A DNA stretch of 64,000 nucleotides from Mesostigma viride. Taxonomy: Eukaryota > Streptophyta > Mesostigmatophyceae > Mesostigmatales > Mesostigmataceae. The stretch covers positions 53,089 through 117,088 of the forward strand of contig RPFO01000569.1 in the NCBI GenBank assembly GCA_009746045.1, written 5' to 3'. The notes below the pieces were generated by a model. The model was not told where the DNA came from. It searched no databases and worked only from the letters and a program-made list of their open reading frames with translations. Below, one piece after another: positions 10,101 through 26,200 of the stretch (position 1 is its first letter; every line of letters begins with the position of its first letter). Both the position numbers and the translations under genes were made by a program.

Positions 10101-13100
10101 ACACACATACATACACCATGCACGCAAGGGGCGAGTGCAAAAACATGTACATACGCCGCGCACGCAAGGGGCAACTGCCCACACATGGACATACACCATG
10201 CACGCAAGGGGCGGCTGCACACACATGTACATCCACCGCGCACGCAAGGGGCGAGTGCACACACACGTACACACACCGCGCACGCAAGGGGCGGCTGCAC
10301 ACACACGTACACACACCATGCACGCAATTGCCGGCATGCACACACACGTACATCCACCGCGCACGCAAGGGGCAACTGCACACACATGTACACACACCGC
10401 GCACGCTTGGGGCAGCTGCACTCACACGTACACACACCGCGCACGCAAGGGACGGCTGCACACACACGTACATACACCGCGCACGCAAGGGGCGGCTGCA
10501 CTTACATGTACACACACCACGCACGCAAGGGGCGGCTGCACACACACGTACATACACCGCGCACGCAAGGACCGGCTCCACTCACATGTACATCCACCGC
10601 GCAACCACGGGGCGGCTGCACACACACGTACATACACCGCGCACGCAAGGGGCTGCTGCACACACACTTACACACAAAATGCACGCTTGGGGCGACGGCA
10701 CTCACATGTACATACACCGCGCACGAAAGGGGTGGCTGCACACACACGTACATCCACCGCGCACGCAAGGGGCGGCTGCACACACACATACATACACCGC
10801 GCACGCTTGGGGCGGCTGCACACACACGTACCTACACCGCGCACGCAAGGGGCGGCTGCACACACACGTACATACACCGCGCACGCAAGGGGCGAGTGCA
10901 CACACACGTACACACACCGCGCACGCAAGGGGCGGCTGCACACACACGTACACACACCATGCACGCAATTGCCGGCATGCACACACCCGTACATCCACCG
11001 CGCACGCAAGGGGCAACTGCACACACATGTACACACACCGCGCACGCTTGGGGCAGCTGCACTCACATGTACACACACCGCGCACGCTTGGGGCGGCTGC
11101 ACACACACGTACACACACCGCGCACGCTTGGGGCGGCTGCACACACACGTACCTACACCGCGCACGCAAGGGGCGGCTGCACACACACTTACACACAAAA
11201 TGCACGCTTGGGGCGACGGCACTCACATGTACACACACCGCGCACGCAAGGGGCGGCTGCACACACACGTACACACACCATGCACGCAATTGCCGGCATG
11301 CACACACACGTACATCCACCGCGCACGCAAGGGGCAACTGCACACACATGTACACACACCGCGCACGCTTGGGGCAGCTGCACTCACATGTACACACACC
11401 GCGCACGCTTGGGGCGGCTGCACACACACGTACATACACCGCGCACGCAAGGGGCGGCTGCACACATACGTACCTACACCGCGCACGCAAGGGGCGGCTG
11501 CACACACACGTACATACACCGCGCACGCAAGGACCGGCTCCACTCACATGTACATCCACCGCGCAACCACGGGGCGGCTGCACACACACGTACATACACC
11601 GCGCACGCAAGGGGCTGCTGCACACACACTTACACACAAAATGCATTGCACGGCACTCACATGTACATACACCGGCATGGCTGCACACACACGTACACAC
11701 ACCATGCACGCAAGGAGCGACTTCACGCACAGGTACACACACCATGCACGCAAGGTTCGGCTGCACACACATGTACATCCACCGCGCACGCAAGGGGCGG
11801 CTGCACACACATGTACATACACCATGCACGCAAGGGGCGGCTGCACACACCTGTACACACACCGCGCACGCAAGGGGCGAGTGCACACACACGTACACAC
11901 ACCGCGCACGCAAGGGGCGGCTGCACACACACGTACACACACCATGCACGCAATTGCCGGCATGCACACACACGTACATCCACCGCGCACGCAAGGGGCA
12001 ACTGCACACACATGTACACACACCGCGCACGCTTGGGGCAGCTGCACTCACATGTACACACACCGCGCACGCTTGGGGCGGCTGCACACACACGTACATA
12101 CACCGCGCACGCTTGGGGCGGCTGCACACACACGTACCTACACCGCGCACGCAAGGGGCGGCTGCACACACACTTACACACAAAATGCACGCTTGGGGCG
12201 ACGGCACTCACATGTACACACACCGCGCACGCAAGGGGCGGCTGCACACACACGTACACACACCATGCACGCAATTGCCGGCATGCACACACACGTACAT
12301 CCACCGCGCACGCAAGGGGCAACTGCACACACATGTACACACACCGCGCACGCTTGGGGCAGCTGCACTCACATGTACACACACCGCGCACGCTTGGAGC
12401 GGCTGCACACACACGTACATACACCGCGCACGCAAGGGGCGGCTGCACACATACGTACCTACACCGCGCACGCAAGGGGCGGCTGCACACACACGTACAT
12501 ACACCGCGCACGCAAGGACCGGCTCCACTCACATGTACATCCACCGCGCAACCACGGGGCGGCTGCACACACACGTACATACACCGCGCACGCAAGGGGC
12601 TGCTGCACACACACTTACACACAAAATGCACGCTTGGGGCGACGGCACTCACATGTACATACACCGCGCACGAAAGGGGTGGCTGCACACACACGTACAT
12701 CCACCGCGCACGCAAGGGGCGGCTGCACACACACATACATACACCATGCACGCAAGGGGCGAGTGCAAAAACATGTACATACGCCGCGCACGCAAGGGGC
12801 AACTGCCCACACATGGACATACACCATGCACGCAAGGGGCGGCTGCACACACATGTACATCCACCGCGCACGCAAGGGGCGAGTGCACACACACGTACAC
12901 ACACCGCGCACGCAAGGGGCGGCTGCACACACACGTACACACACCATGCACGCAATTGCCGGCATGCACACACACGTACATACACCGCGCACGCAAGGGG
13001 CGAGTGCGCACACACGTACATACACCGCGCACGCAAGGGGGGCTGCACACACACGTACATACACCGCGCACGCAAGGGGCCAGTGCAAGCACATGTACAT

Positions 13101-13199
13101 ACACCATGCACGCAAGGGCCGGCATGCACAGAAACGTACATACACCGCGCACGCAAGGGGCTGCTGCACACACACGTACACACACCATGCACGCACGGG

Positions 13200-16100
13200 G
13201 CGGCTGCACACACACGTACATCCACTGCGCACGCACGGGGCCGGCGACTGCACACACATGTACATAAACCATGCACGCAAGGGGCGGCTGCACACACATG
13301 TACATCCACCGCGCACGCAAGGGGCGAGTGCAAACACATGTACATACACCGCGCACGCAAGGACAAGGATGCACACACATGTACATACACCGCGCACGCA
13401 AGGGGCGGCTGCACACGCACGTACATACACCGCGCACGCAAGGGGCGGCTGCACACACACGTACATCCACCGCGCACGCAAGGGGCAACTGCACACACAT
13501 GTACACACACCGCGCACGCTTGGGGCAGCTGCACTCACATGTACACACACCGCGCACGCAAGGGGCGGCTGCACACACACGTACATCCACCGCGCACGCA
13601 AGGGGCAACTGCACACACACGTACATCCACCGCGCACGCAAGGGGCGGCTGCACACACACGTACACACACCGCGCACGCAAGGGGCAACTGCACACACAT
13701 GTACACACACCGCGCACGCTTGGGGCGGCTGCACACACACGTACCTACACCGCGCACGCAAGGGGCGGCTGCACACACACGTACATACACCGCGCACGCA
13801 AGGGGCAACTGCACACACATGTACATACACCGCGCACGCAAGGGGCAACTGCACACACATGTACACACACCGCGCACGCAAGGGGCAACTGCACACACAC
13901 GTACACACACCGCGCACGCTTGGGGCGGCTGCACACACACGTAAATACACCGCGCACGCAAGGGGCGGCTGCACACACACGTACATCCACCGCGCACGCA
14001 AGGGGCAACTGCACACACATGTACACACACCGCGCACGCAAGGGGCAACTGCACACACACGTACACACACCGCGCACGCTTGGGGCGGCTGCACACACAC
14101 GTAAATACACCGCGCACGCAAGGACCGGCTCCACTCACATGTACATCCACCGCGCAACCACGGGGCGGCTGCACACACACGTACATACACCGCGCACGCA
14201 AGGGGCTGCTGCACACACACTTACACACAAAATGCACGCTTGGGGCGACGGCACTCACATGTACATACACCGCGCACGAAAGGGGTGGCTGCACACACAC
14301 GTACACACACCATGCACGCAAGGAGCGACTTCACGCACAGGTACACACACCATGCACGCAAGGTTCGGCTGCACACACATGTACATCCACCGCGCACGCA
14401 AGGGGCGGCTGCACACACATGTACATACACCATGCACGCAAGGGGCGGCTGCACACACCTGTACACACACCGCGCACGCAAGGGGCGAGTGCACACACAC
14501 GTACACACACCGCGCACGCAAGGGGCGGCTGCACACACACGTACACACACCATGCACGCAATTGCCGGCATGCACACACACGTACATCCACCGCGCACGC
14601 AAGGGGCACTGCACACACATGTACACACACCGCGCACGCTTGGGGCAGCTGCACTCACATGTACACACACCGCGCACGCTTGGGGCGGCTGCACACACAC
14701 GTACATACACCGCGCACGCTTGGGGCGAGTGCGCACACACGTACATACACCGCGCACGCAAGGGGGCTGCACACACACGTACATACACCGCGCACGCAAG
14801 GGGCCAGTGCAACACATGTACATACACCATGCACGCAAGGGCCGGCATGCACAGAAACGTACATACACCGCGCACGCAAGGGGCTGCTGCACACACACGT
14901 ACACACACCATGCACGCACGGGGCGGCTGCACACACATGTACATCCACCGCACACGCAAGGGGCGGCTGCACACACATGTACATACACCGCGCACGCAAG
15001 GGGCGGCTGCACACACACGTACATACACCGCGCACGCAAGGGGCGAGTGCGCACACACGTACATACACCGCGCACGCAAGGGGGGCTGCACACACACGTA
15101 CATACACCGCGCACGCAAGGGGCCAGTGCACACACATGTACATACACCATGCACGCAAGGGCCGGCATGCACAGAACGTACATACACCGCGCACGCAAGG
15201 GGCTGCTGCACACACACGTACACACACCATGCACGCACGGGGCGGCTGCACACACATGTACATCCACCGCGCACGCAAGGGGCGAGTGCAAACACATGTA
15301 CATACACCGCGCACGCAAGGACAAGGATGCACACACATGTACATACACCGCGCACGCAAGGGGCGGCTGCACACGCACGTACATACACCGCGCACGCAAG
15401 GGGCGGCTGCACACACACGTACATCCACCGCGCACGCAAGGGGCAACTGCACACACATGTACACACACCGCGCACGCTTGGGGCAGCTGCACTCACATGT
15501 ACACACACCGCGCACGCAAGGGGCGGCTGCACACACACGTACATCCACCGCGCACGCAAGGGGCAACTGCACACACACGTACATCCACCGCGCACGCAAG
15601 GGGCGGCTGCACACACACGTACACACACCGCGCACGCAAGGGGCAACTGCACACACATGTACACACACCGCGCACGCTTGGGGCGGCTGCACACACACGT
15701 ACCTACACCGCGCACGCAAGGGGCGGCTGCACACACACGTACATACACCGCGCACGCAAGGGGCAACTGCACACACATGTACATACACCGCGCACGCAAG
15801 GGGCGACTGCACACACATGTACACACACCGCGCACGCAAGGGGCAACTGCACACACACGTACACACACCGCGCACGCTTGGGGCGGCTGCACACACACGT
15901 AAATACACCGCGCACGCAAGGGGCGGCTGCACACACACGTACATCCACCGCGCACGCAAGGGGCAACTGCACACACATGTACACACACCGCGCACGCAAG
16001 GGGCAACTGCACACACACGTACACACACCGCGCACGCTTGGGGCGGCTGCACACACACGTAAATACACCGCGCACGCAAGGACCGGCTCCACTCACATGT

Positions 16101-16600
16101 ACATCCACCGCGCAACCACGGGGCGGCTGCACACACACGTACATACACCGCGCACGCAAGGGGCTGCTGCACACACACTTACACACAAAATGCACGCTTG
16201 GGGCGACGGCACTCACATGTACATACACCGCGCACGAAAGGGGTGGCTGCACACACACGTACACACACCATGCACGCAAGGAGCGACTTCACGCACAGGT
16301 ACACACACCATGCACGCAAGGTTCGGCTGCACACACATGTACATCCACCGCGCACGCAAGGGGCGGCTGCACACACATGTACATACACCATGCACGCAAG
16401 GGGCGGCTGCACACACCTGTACACACACCGCGCACGCAAGGGGCGAGTGCACACACACGTACACACACCGCGCACGCAAGGGGCGGCTGCACACACACGT
16501 ACACACACCATGCACGCAATTGCCGGCATGCACACACACGTACATCCACCGCGCACGCAAGGGGCAACTGCACACACATGTACACACACCGCGCACGCTT
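13200..16600. repeat. Higher-order duplications within the satellite (1958 and about 4566 bp)
   Basis: Variant order repeats on a larger scale. The stretch about 13.2-14.6 kb recurs at 15.16-16.6 kb with an offset of 1958 bp. The stretch about 11.7-14.1 kb recurs at 16.26-18.67 kb with an offset of 4566-4567 bp, for example the ggagcgacttcacgcacagg variants at 11714, 14322 and 16280. Offsets are not exact multiples of 40 because of small indels. Boundaries are approximate. Confidence 0.75.
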
Positions 16601-19600
16601 GGGGCAGCTGCACTCACATGTACACACACCGCGCACGCTTGGGGCGGCTGCACACACACGTACATACACCGCGCACGCTTGGGGCGGCTGCACACACACG
16701 TACCTACACCGCGCACGCAAGGGGCGGCTGCACACACACTTACACACAAAATGCACGCTTGGGGCGACGGCACTCACATGTACACACACCGCGCACGCAA
16801 GGGGCGGCTGCACACACACGTACACACACCATGCACGCAATTGCCGGCATGCACACACACGTACATCCACCGCGCACGCAAGGGGCAACTGCACACACAT
16901 GTACACACACCGCGCACGCTTGGGGCAGCTGCACTCACATGTACACACACCGCGCACGCTTGGAGCGGCTGCACACACACGTACATACACCGCGCACGCA
17001 AGGGGCGGCTGCACACATACGAACCTACACCGCGCACGCAAGGGGCGGCTGCACACACACGTACATACACCGCGCACGCAAGGACCGGCTCCACTCACAT
17101 GTACATCCACCGCGCAACCACGGGGCGGCTGCACACACACGTACATACACCGCGCACGCAAGGGGCTGCTGCACACACACTTACACACAAAATGCACGCT
17201 TGGGGCGACGGCACTCACATGTACATACACCGCGCACGAAAGGGGTGGCTGCACACACACGTACATCCACCGCGCACGCAAGGGGCGGCTGCACACACAC
17301 ATACATACACCATGCACGCAAGGGGCGAGTGCAAAAACATGTACATACGCCGCGCACGCAAGGGGCAACTGCCCACACATGGACATACACCATGCACGCA
17401 AGGGGCGGCTGCACACACATGTACATCCACCGCGCACGCAAGGGGCGAGTGCACACACACGTACACACACCGCGCACGCAAGGGGCGGCTGCACACACAC
17501 GTACACACACCATGCACGCAATTGCCGGCATGCACACACACGTACATACACCGCGCACGCAAGGGGCGAGTGCGCACACACGTACATACACCGCGCACGC
17601 AAGGGGGGGCTGCACACACACGTACATACACCGCGCACGCAAGGGGCCAGTGCAAGCACATGTACATACACCATGCACGCAAGGGCCGGCATGCACAGAA
17701 ACGTACATACACCGCGCACGCAAGGGGCTGCTGCACACACACGTACACACACCATGCACGCACGGGGCGGCTGCACACACACGTACATCCACTGCGCACG
17801 CACGGGGCCGGCGACTGCACACACATGTACATAAACCATGCACGCAAGGGGCGGCTGCACACACATGTACATCCACCGCGCACGCAAGGGGCGAGTGCAA
17901 ACACATGTACATACACCGCGCACGCAAGGACAAGGATGCACACACATGTACATACACCGCGCACGCAAGGGGCGGCTGCACACGCACGTACATACACCGC
18001 GCACGCAAGGGGCGGCTGCACACACACGTACATCCACCGCGCACGCAAGGGGCAACTGCACACACATGTACACACACCGCGCACGCTTGGGGCAGCTGCA
18101 CTCACATGTACACACACCGCGCACGCAAGGGGCGGCTGCACACACACGTACATCCACCGCGCACGCAAGGGGCAACTGCACACACACGTACATCCACCGC
18201 GCACGCAAGGGGCGGCTGCACACACACGTACACACACCGCGCACGCAAGGGGCAACTGCACACACATGTACACACACCGCGCACGCTTGGGGCGGCTGCA
18301 CACACACGTACCTACACCGCGCACGCAAGGGGCGGCTGCACACACACGTACATACACCGCGCACGCAAGGGGCAACTGCACACACATGTACATACACCGC
18401 GCACGCAAGGGGCAACTGCACACACATGTACACACACCGCGCACGCAAGGGGCAACTGCACACACACGTACACACACCGCGCACGCTTGGGGCGGCTGCA
18501 CACACACGTAAATACACCGCGCACGCAAGGGGCGGCTGCACACACACGTACATCCACCGCGCACGCAAGGGGCAACTGCACACACATGTACACACACCGC
18601 GCACGCAAGGGGCAACTGCACACACACGTACACACACCGCGCACGCTTGGGGCGGCTGCACACACACGTAAATACACCGCGCACGCAAGGGGTGGCTGCA
18701 CACACACGTACATCCACCGCGCACGCAAGGGGCGGCTGCACACACACGTACATACACCGCGCACGCTTGGGGCGGCTGCACACACACGTACCTACACCGC
18801 GCACGCAAGGGGCGGCTGCACACATACGTATACCTACACCGCGCACGCAAGGGGCGACTGCACACACATGTACATCCACCGCGCACGCAAGGGCCGGCTG
18901 CACACACACGTACACACACCATGCACGCAAGGGCCGGCTGCACACACACGTACATACACCGCGCACGCTTGGGGCGGCTGCACACACACGTACACACACC
19001 GCGCACGCAAGGGGCAGCTGCACACACACGTACATACACCATGCACGCAAGGGGCTGCACACACACTTACACACACCTTGCACGCAAGGGCCGGCATGCA
19101 CACACACTGGCATACACCGCGCACGCAAGGGGCGGCTGCACACACGTACATACACCGCGCACGCAAGGGGCGAGTGCACACACACGTACACACACCGCGC
19201 ACGCAAGGGGCGGCTGCACACACACGTACACACACCATGCACGCAATTGCCGGCATGCACACGCACGTACATCCACTGCGCACGCAAGGGGCAACTGCAC
19301 ACACATGTACACACGCTTGGGGCGGCTGCACTCACATGTACACACACCGCGCACGCAAGGGCCGGCTGCACACACACGTACATCCACCGCGCACGCAAGG
19401 GGCAACTGCACACACACGTACACACACCATGCACGCAAGGGCCGGCTGCACTCACATGTACACACACCATGCACGCAAGGGCCGGCTGCACACACACTTA
19501 CACACACAATGCACGCTTGGGGCAACGGCACTCACATGTACATACACCATGCACGCAAGGGGCGGCTGCACACACACGTACACACACCATGCACGCAAGG

Positions 19601-21112
19601 AGCGACTTCACGCACAGGTACACTCACCATGCACGCAAGGGGCGGCTGCACACACACGTACACACACCGCGCACGCAATTAAGGGACGGCTGCACACACA
19701 CGTACATACACCGCGCACGCAAGGGGCAACAGCACTCACATGTACATACACCATGCACGCAAGGGGCGGCTGCACACACACGTACACACACCATGCACGC
19801 AAGGAGCGACTTCACGCACAGGTACACACACCATGCACGCAAGGTTCGGCTGCACACACATGTACATCCACCGCGCACGCAAGGGGCGAGTGCAAACACA
19901 TGTACATACACCATGCACGCAAGGGGCGGCTGCACACACATGTACATCCACCGCGCACGCAAGGGGCGAGTGCACACACACGTACACACACCGCGCACGC
20001 AAGGGGCGGCTGCACACACACGTACACACACCATGCACGCAATTGCCGGCATGCACACACACGTACATCCACCGCGCACGCAAGGGGCAACTGCACACAC
20101 ATGTACACACACCGCGCACGCTTGGGGCAGCTGCACTCACATGTACACACACCGCGCACGCAAGGGCCGGCTGCACACACACGTACACACACCATGCACG
20201 CAATTGCCGGCATGCACACACACGTACACACACCGCGCACGCAAGGGGCGGCTGCACACACACGTACACACACCATGCACGCAATTGCCGGCATGCACAC
20301 ACACGTACGTCCACCGCGCACGCAAGGGGCAACTGCACACACATGTACACACACCGCGCACGCTTGGGGCAGCTGCACACACACGTACATACACCGCGCA
20401 CGCAAGGGCCGGCTGCACACACACGTACATACACCGCGCACGCAAGGGGCAACTGCACACACATGTACACACACCGCGCACGCAAGGGGCAACTGCACAC
20501 ACACGTACACACACCGCGCACGCTTGGGGCGGCTGCACACACACGTACCTACACCGCGCACGCAAGGGGCGGCTGCACACACACGTACATCCACCGCGCA
20601 CGCAAGGGGCAACTGCACACACATGTACACACACCGCGCACGCTTGGGGCAGCTGCACTCACATGTACACACACCGCGCACGCAAGGGCCGGCTGCACAC
20701 ACACGTACATCCACCGCGCACGCAAGGGGCAACTGCACACACACGTACATCCACCGCGCACGCAAGGGGCGGCTGCACACACACGTACACACACCGCGCA
20801 CGCAAGGGGCAACTGCACACACATGTACACACACCGCGCACGCTTGGGGCGGCTGCACACACACGTACCTACACCGCGCACGCAAGGGGCGGCTGCACAC
20901 ACACGTACATACACCGCGCACGCAAGGGGCAACTGCACACACATGTACATACACCGCGCACGCAAGGGGCAACTGCACACACATGTACCTACACCGCGCA
21001 CGCAAGGGGCAACTGCACACACACGTACACACACCGCGCACGCTTGGGGCGGCTGCACACACACGTACCTACACCGCGCACGCAAGGGGCGGCTGCACAC
21101 ACACGTACATCC

Positions 21113-21191
21113 AGTTAAGTAATGCAATACGCATTACTTTTGCATACTTGTAAAAGTAATGCAAAAGTAATGCGTATTGCATTACTTAACT
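21113..21191. mobile_element. 79-bp perfect-hairpin element inserted in the satellite
   Basis: Two perfectly complementary 33-bp arms (21113-21145 and 21159-21191) surround a 13-nt A/T-rich loop. The element starts AGTTAAGTAATGC and ends GCATTACTTAACT. It is A/T-rich within G+C-rich satellite. It is flanked by a 5-bp direct repeat, CATCC (21108-21112 and 21192-21196), which in ordinary satellite units occurs only once at this place. The structure fits a miniature inverted-repeat (MITE or foldback) insertion; it encodes nothing. Confidence 0.85.
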
Positions 21192-23277
21192 CATCCACCG
21201 CGCACGCAAGGGGCAACTGCACACACATGTACACACACCGCGCACGCTTGGGGCAGCTGCACTCACATGTACACACACCGCGCACGCAAGGGCCGGCTGC
21301 ACACACACGTACATCCACCGCGCACGCAAGGGGCAACTGCACACACACGTACATCCACCGCGCACGCAAGGGGCGGCTGCACACACACGTACACACACCG
21401 CGCACGCAAGGGGCAACTGCACACACATGTACACACACCGCGCACGCTTGGGGCGGCTGCACACACACGTACCTACACCGCGCACGCAAGGGCCGGCTGC
21501 ACACACACGTACATACACCGCGCACGCAAGGGGCAACTGCACACACATGTACATACACCGCGCAACCACGGGGCGGCTGCACACACACGTACATACACCG
21601 CGCACGCTTGGGGCAGCTGCACTCACATGTACACACACCGCGCACGCAAGGGGCGACTGCACACACATGTACATCCACCGCGCACGCAAGGGCCGGCTGC
21701 ACACACACGTACACACACCATGCACGCAAGGGCCGGCTGCACACACACGTACATCCACCGCGCACGCAAGGGCCGGCTGCACACACACGTACCTACACCG
21801 CGCACGCAAGGGCCGGCTGCACACACACGTACATACACCGCGCACGCAAGGGGCAACTGCACACACATGTACATACACCGCGCAACCACGGGGCGGCTGC
21901 ACACACACGTACATACACCGCGCACGCTTGGGGCAGCTGCACTCACATGTACACACACCGCGCACGCAAGGGGCGACTGCACACACATGTACATCCACCG
22001 CGCACGCAAGGGCCGGCTGCACACACACGTACACACACCATGCACGCAAGGGCCGGCTGCACACACACGTACATCCACCGCGCACGCAAGGGCCGGCTGC
22101 ACACACACGTACATACACCGCGCACGCAAGGGGCAACTGCACACACATGTACACACACCGCGCACGCAAGGGCCGGCTGCACACACACGAAAAACCACCG
22201 CGCACGCAAGGGGCAACTGCACACACACGTACATCCACCGCGCACGCAAGGGGCGGCTGCACACACACGTACACACACCGCGCACGCAAGGGGCAACTGC
22301 ACACACATGTACACACACCGCGCACGCTTGGGGCGGCTGCACACACACGTACCTACACCGCGCACGCAAGGGGCGGCTGCACACACACGTACATACACCG
22401 CGCACGCAAGGGGCAACTGCACACACATGTACATACACCGCGCAACCACGGGGCGGCTGCACACACACGTACATACACCGCGCACGCAAGGGGCAACTGC
22501 ACACACATGTACACACACCGCGCACGCTTGGGGCGGCTGCACACACACGTACCTACACCGCGCACGCAAGGGGCGGCTGCACACACACGTACATACACCG
22601 CGCACGCAAGGGGCAACTGCACACACATGTACATACACCGCGCAACCACCGGGCGGCTGCACACACACGTACACACACCGCGCACGCAAGGGGCAGCTGC
22701 ACACACACGTACATACACCATGCACGCAAGGGGCTGCACACACACTTACACACACCTTGCACGCAAGGGCCGGCATGCACACACACTGGCATACACCGCG
22801 CACGCAAGGGGCGGCTGCACACACGTACATACACCGCGCACGCAAGGGGCGAGTGCACACACACGTACACACACCGCGCACGCAATTAAGGGACGGCTGC
22901 ACACACACGTACATACACCGCGCACGCAAGGGGCAACGGCACTCACATGTACATACACCATGCACGCAAGGGGCGGCTGCACACACACGTACACACACCA
23001 TGCACGCAAGGAGCGACTTCACGCACAGGTACACACACCATGCACGCAAGGTTCGGCTGCACACACATGTACATCCACCGCGCACGCAAGGGGCGGCTGC
23101 ACACACATGTACATACACCATGCACGCAAGGGGCGGCTGCACACACCTGTACATCCACCGCGCACGCAAGGGGCGAGTGCACACACACGTACACACACCG
23201 CGCACGCAAGGGGCGGCTGCACACACACGTACACACACCATGCACGCAATTGCCGGCATGCACACACACGTACATCC

Positions 23278-26200
23278 ACCGCGCACGCAAGGGGCAACTG
23301 CACACACATGTACACACACCGCGCACGCTTGGGGCAGCTGCACTCACATGTACACACACCGCGCACGCAAGGGCCGGCTGCACACACACGTACATACACC
23401 GCGCACGCAAGGGGCAACTGCACACACATGTACACACACCGCGCACGCAAGGGGCAACTGCACACACACGTACACACACCGCGCACGCTTGGGGCGGCTG
23501 CACACACATGTACCTACACCGCGCACGCAAGGGGCGGCTGCACACACACGTACATCCACCGCGCACGCAAGGGGCAACTGCACACACATGTACACACACC
23601 GCGCACGCTTGGGGCAGCTGCACACACACGTACACACACCATGCACGCAATTGCCGGCATGCACACACACGTACATCCACCGCGCACGCAAGGGGCGGCT
23701 GCACACACACGTACACACACCATGCACGCAAGGGGCGGCTGCACACACACGTACACACACCGCGCACGCAAGGGGCAACTGCACACACATGTACACACAC
23801 CGCGCACGCTTGGGGCGGCTGCACACACACGTACCTACACCGCGCACGCAAGGGCCGGCTGCACACACACGTACATACACCGCGCACGCAAGGGGCAACT
23901 GCACACACATGTACATACACCGCGCAACCACGGGGCAGCTGCACACACACGTACATACACCGCGCACGCAAGGGGCGGCTGCACACATACGTACCTACAC
24001 CGCGCACGCAAGGGGCGACTGCACACCCATGTACATCCACCGCGCACGCAAGGGCCGGCTGCACACACACGTACACACACCATGCACGCAAGGGCCGGCT
24101 GCACACACACGTACATCCCCCGCGCACGCAAGGGGCGGCTGCACACACACGTACACACACCGCGCACGCAAGGGGCAACTGCACACACATGTACACACAC
24201 CGCGCACGCTTGGGGGCTGCACACACACGTACCTACACCGCGCACGCAAGGGCCGGCTGCACACACACGTACATACACCGCGCACGCAAGGGGCAACTGC
24301 ACACACATGTACATACACCGCGCAACCACGGGGCGGCTGCACACACACGTACACACACCGCGCACGCTTGGGGCAGCTGCACTCACATGTACACACACCG
24401 CGCACGCAAGGGGCGACTGCACACACATGTACATCCACCGCGCACGCAAGGGCCGGCTGCACACACACGTACACACACCATGCACGCAAGGGCCGGCTGC
24501 ACACACACGTACATCCACCGCGCACGCAAGGGCCGGCTGCACACACACGTACATACACCGCGCACGCAAGGGGCAACTGCACACACATGTACACACACCG
24601 CGCACGCAAGGGGCAACTGCACACACACGTACACACACCGCGCACGCTTGGGGCGGCTGCACACACACGTACCTACACCGCGCACGCAAGGGGCGGCTGC
24701 ACACACACGTACATCCACCGCGCACGCAAGGGGCAACTGCACACACATGTACACACACCGCGCACGCTTGGGGCAGCTGCACTCACATGTACACACACCG
24801 CGCACGCAAGGGGCGGCTGCACACACACGTACATCCACCGCGCACGCAAGGGGCAACTGCACACACACGTACATCCACCGCGCACGCAAGGGGCGGCTGC
24901 ACACACACGTACACACACCGCGCACGCAAGGGGCAACTGCACACACATGTACACACACCGCGCATGCTTGGGGCGGCTGCACACACACGTACCTACACCG
25001 CGCACGCAAGGGGCGGCTGCACACACACGTACATACACCGCGCACGCAAGGGGCAACTGCACACACATGTACATACACCGCGCACGCAAGGGGCAACTGC
25101 ACACACATGTACACACACCGCGCACGCAAGGGGCAACTGCACACCACACGTACACACACCGCGCACGCTTGGGGCGGCTGCACACACACGTAAATACACC
25201 GCGCACGCAAGGGGCGGCTGCACACACACGTACATCCACCGCGCACGCAAGGGGCAACTGCACACACATGTACACACACCGCGCACGCTTGGGGCAGCTG
25301 CACTCACATGTACACACACCGCGCACGCAAGGGCCGGCTGCACACACACGAAAAACCACCGCGCACGCAAGGGGCAACTGCACACACACGTACATACACC
25401 GCGCACGCAAGGGGCGGCTGCACACACACGTACACACACCGCGCACGCAAGGGGCAACTGCACACACATGTACACACACCGCGCACGCTTGGGGCGGCTG
25501 CACACACACGTACCTACACCTTGCACGCAAGGGGCGGCTGCACACACACGTACATACACCGCGCACGCAAGGGGCAACTGCACACACATGTACATACACC
25601 GCGCAACCACGGGGTGGCTGCACACACACGTACATACACCGCGCACGCAAGGGGCAACTGCACACACATGTACACACACCGCGCACGCTTGGGGCGGCTG
25701 CACACACACGTACCTACACCGCGCACGCAAGGGGCGGCTGCACACACACATACATACACCGCGCACGCAAGGGGCAACTGCACACACATGTACATACACC
25801 GCGCAACCACGGGGCGGCTGCACACACACGTACACACACCGCGCACGCAAGGGGCAGCTGCACACACACGTACATACACCATGCGTGCAAGGGGCTGCAC
25901 ACACACTTACACACACCTTGCACGCAAGGGCCGGCATGCACACACACTGGCATACACCGCGCACGCAAGGGGCGGCTGCACACACGTACATACACCGCGC
26001 ACGCAAGGGGCGAGTGCACACACACGTACACACACCGCGCACGCAATTAAGGGACGGCTGCACACACACGTACATACACCGCGCACGCAAGGGGCAACGG
26101 CACTCACATGTACATACACCATGCACGCAAGGGGCGGCTGCACACACACGTACACACACCATGCACGCAAGGAGCGACTTCACGCACAGGTACACACACC

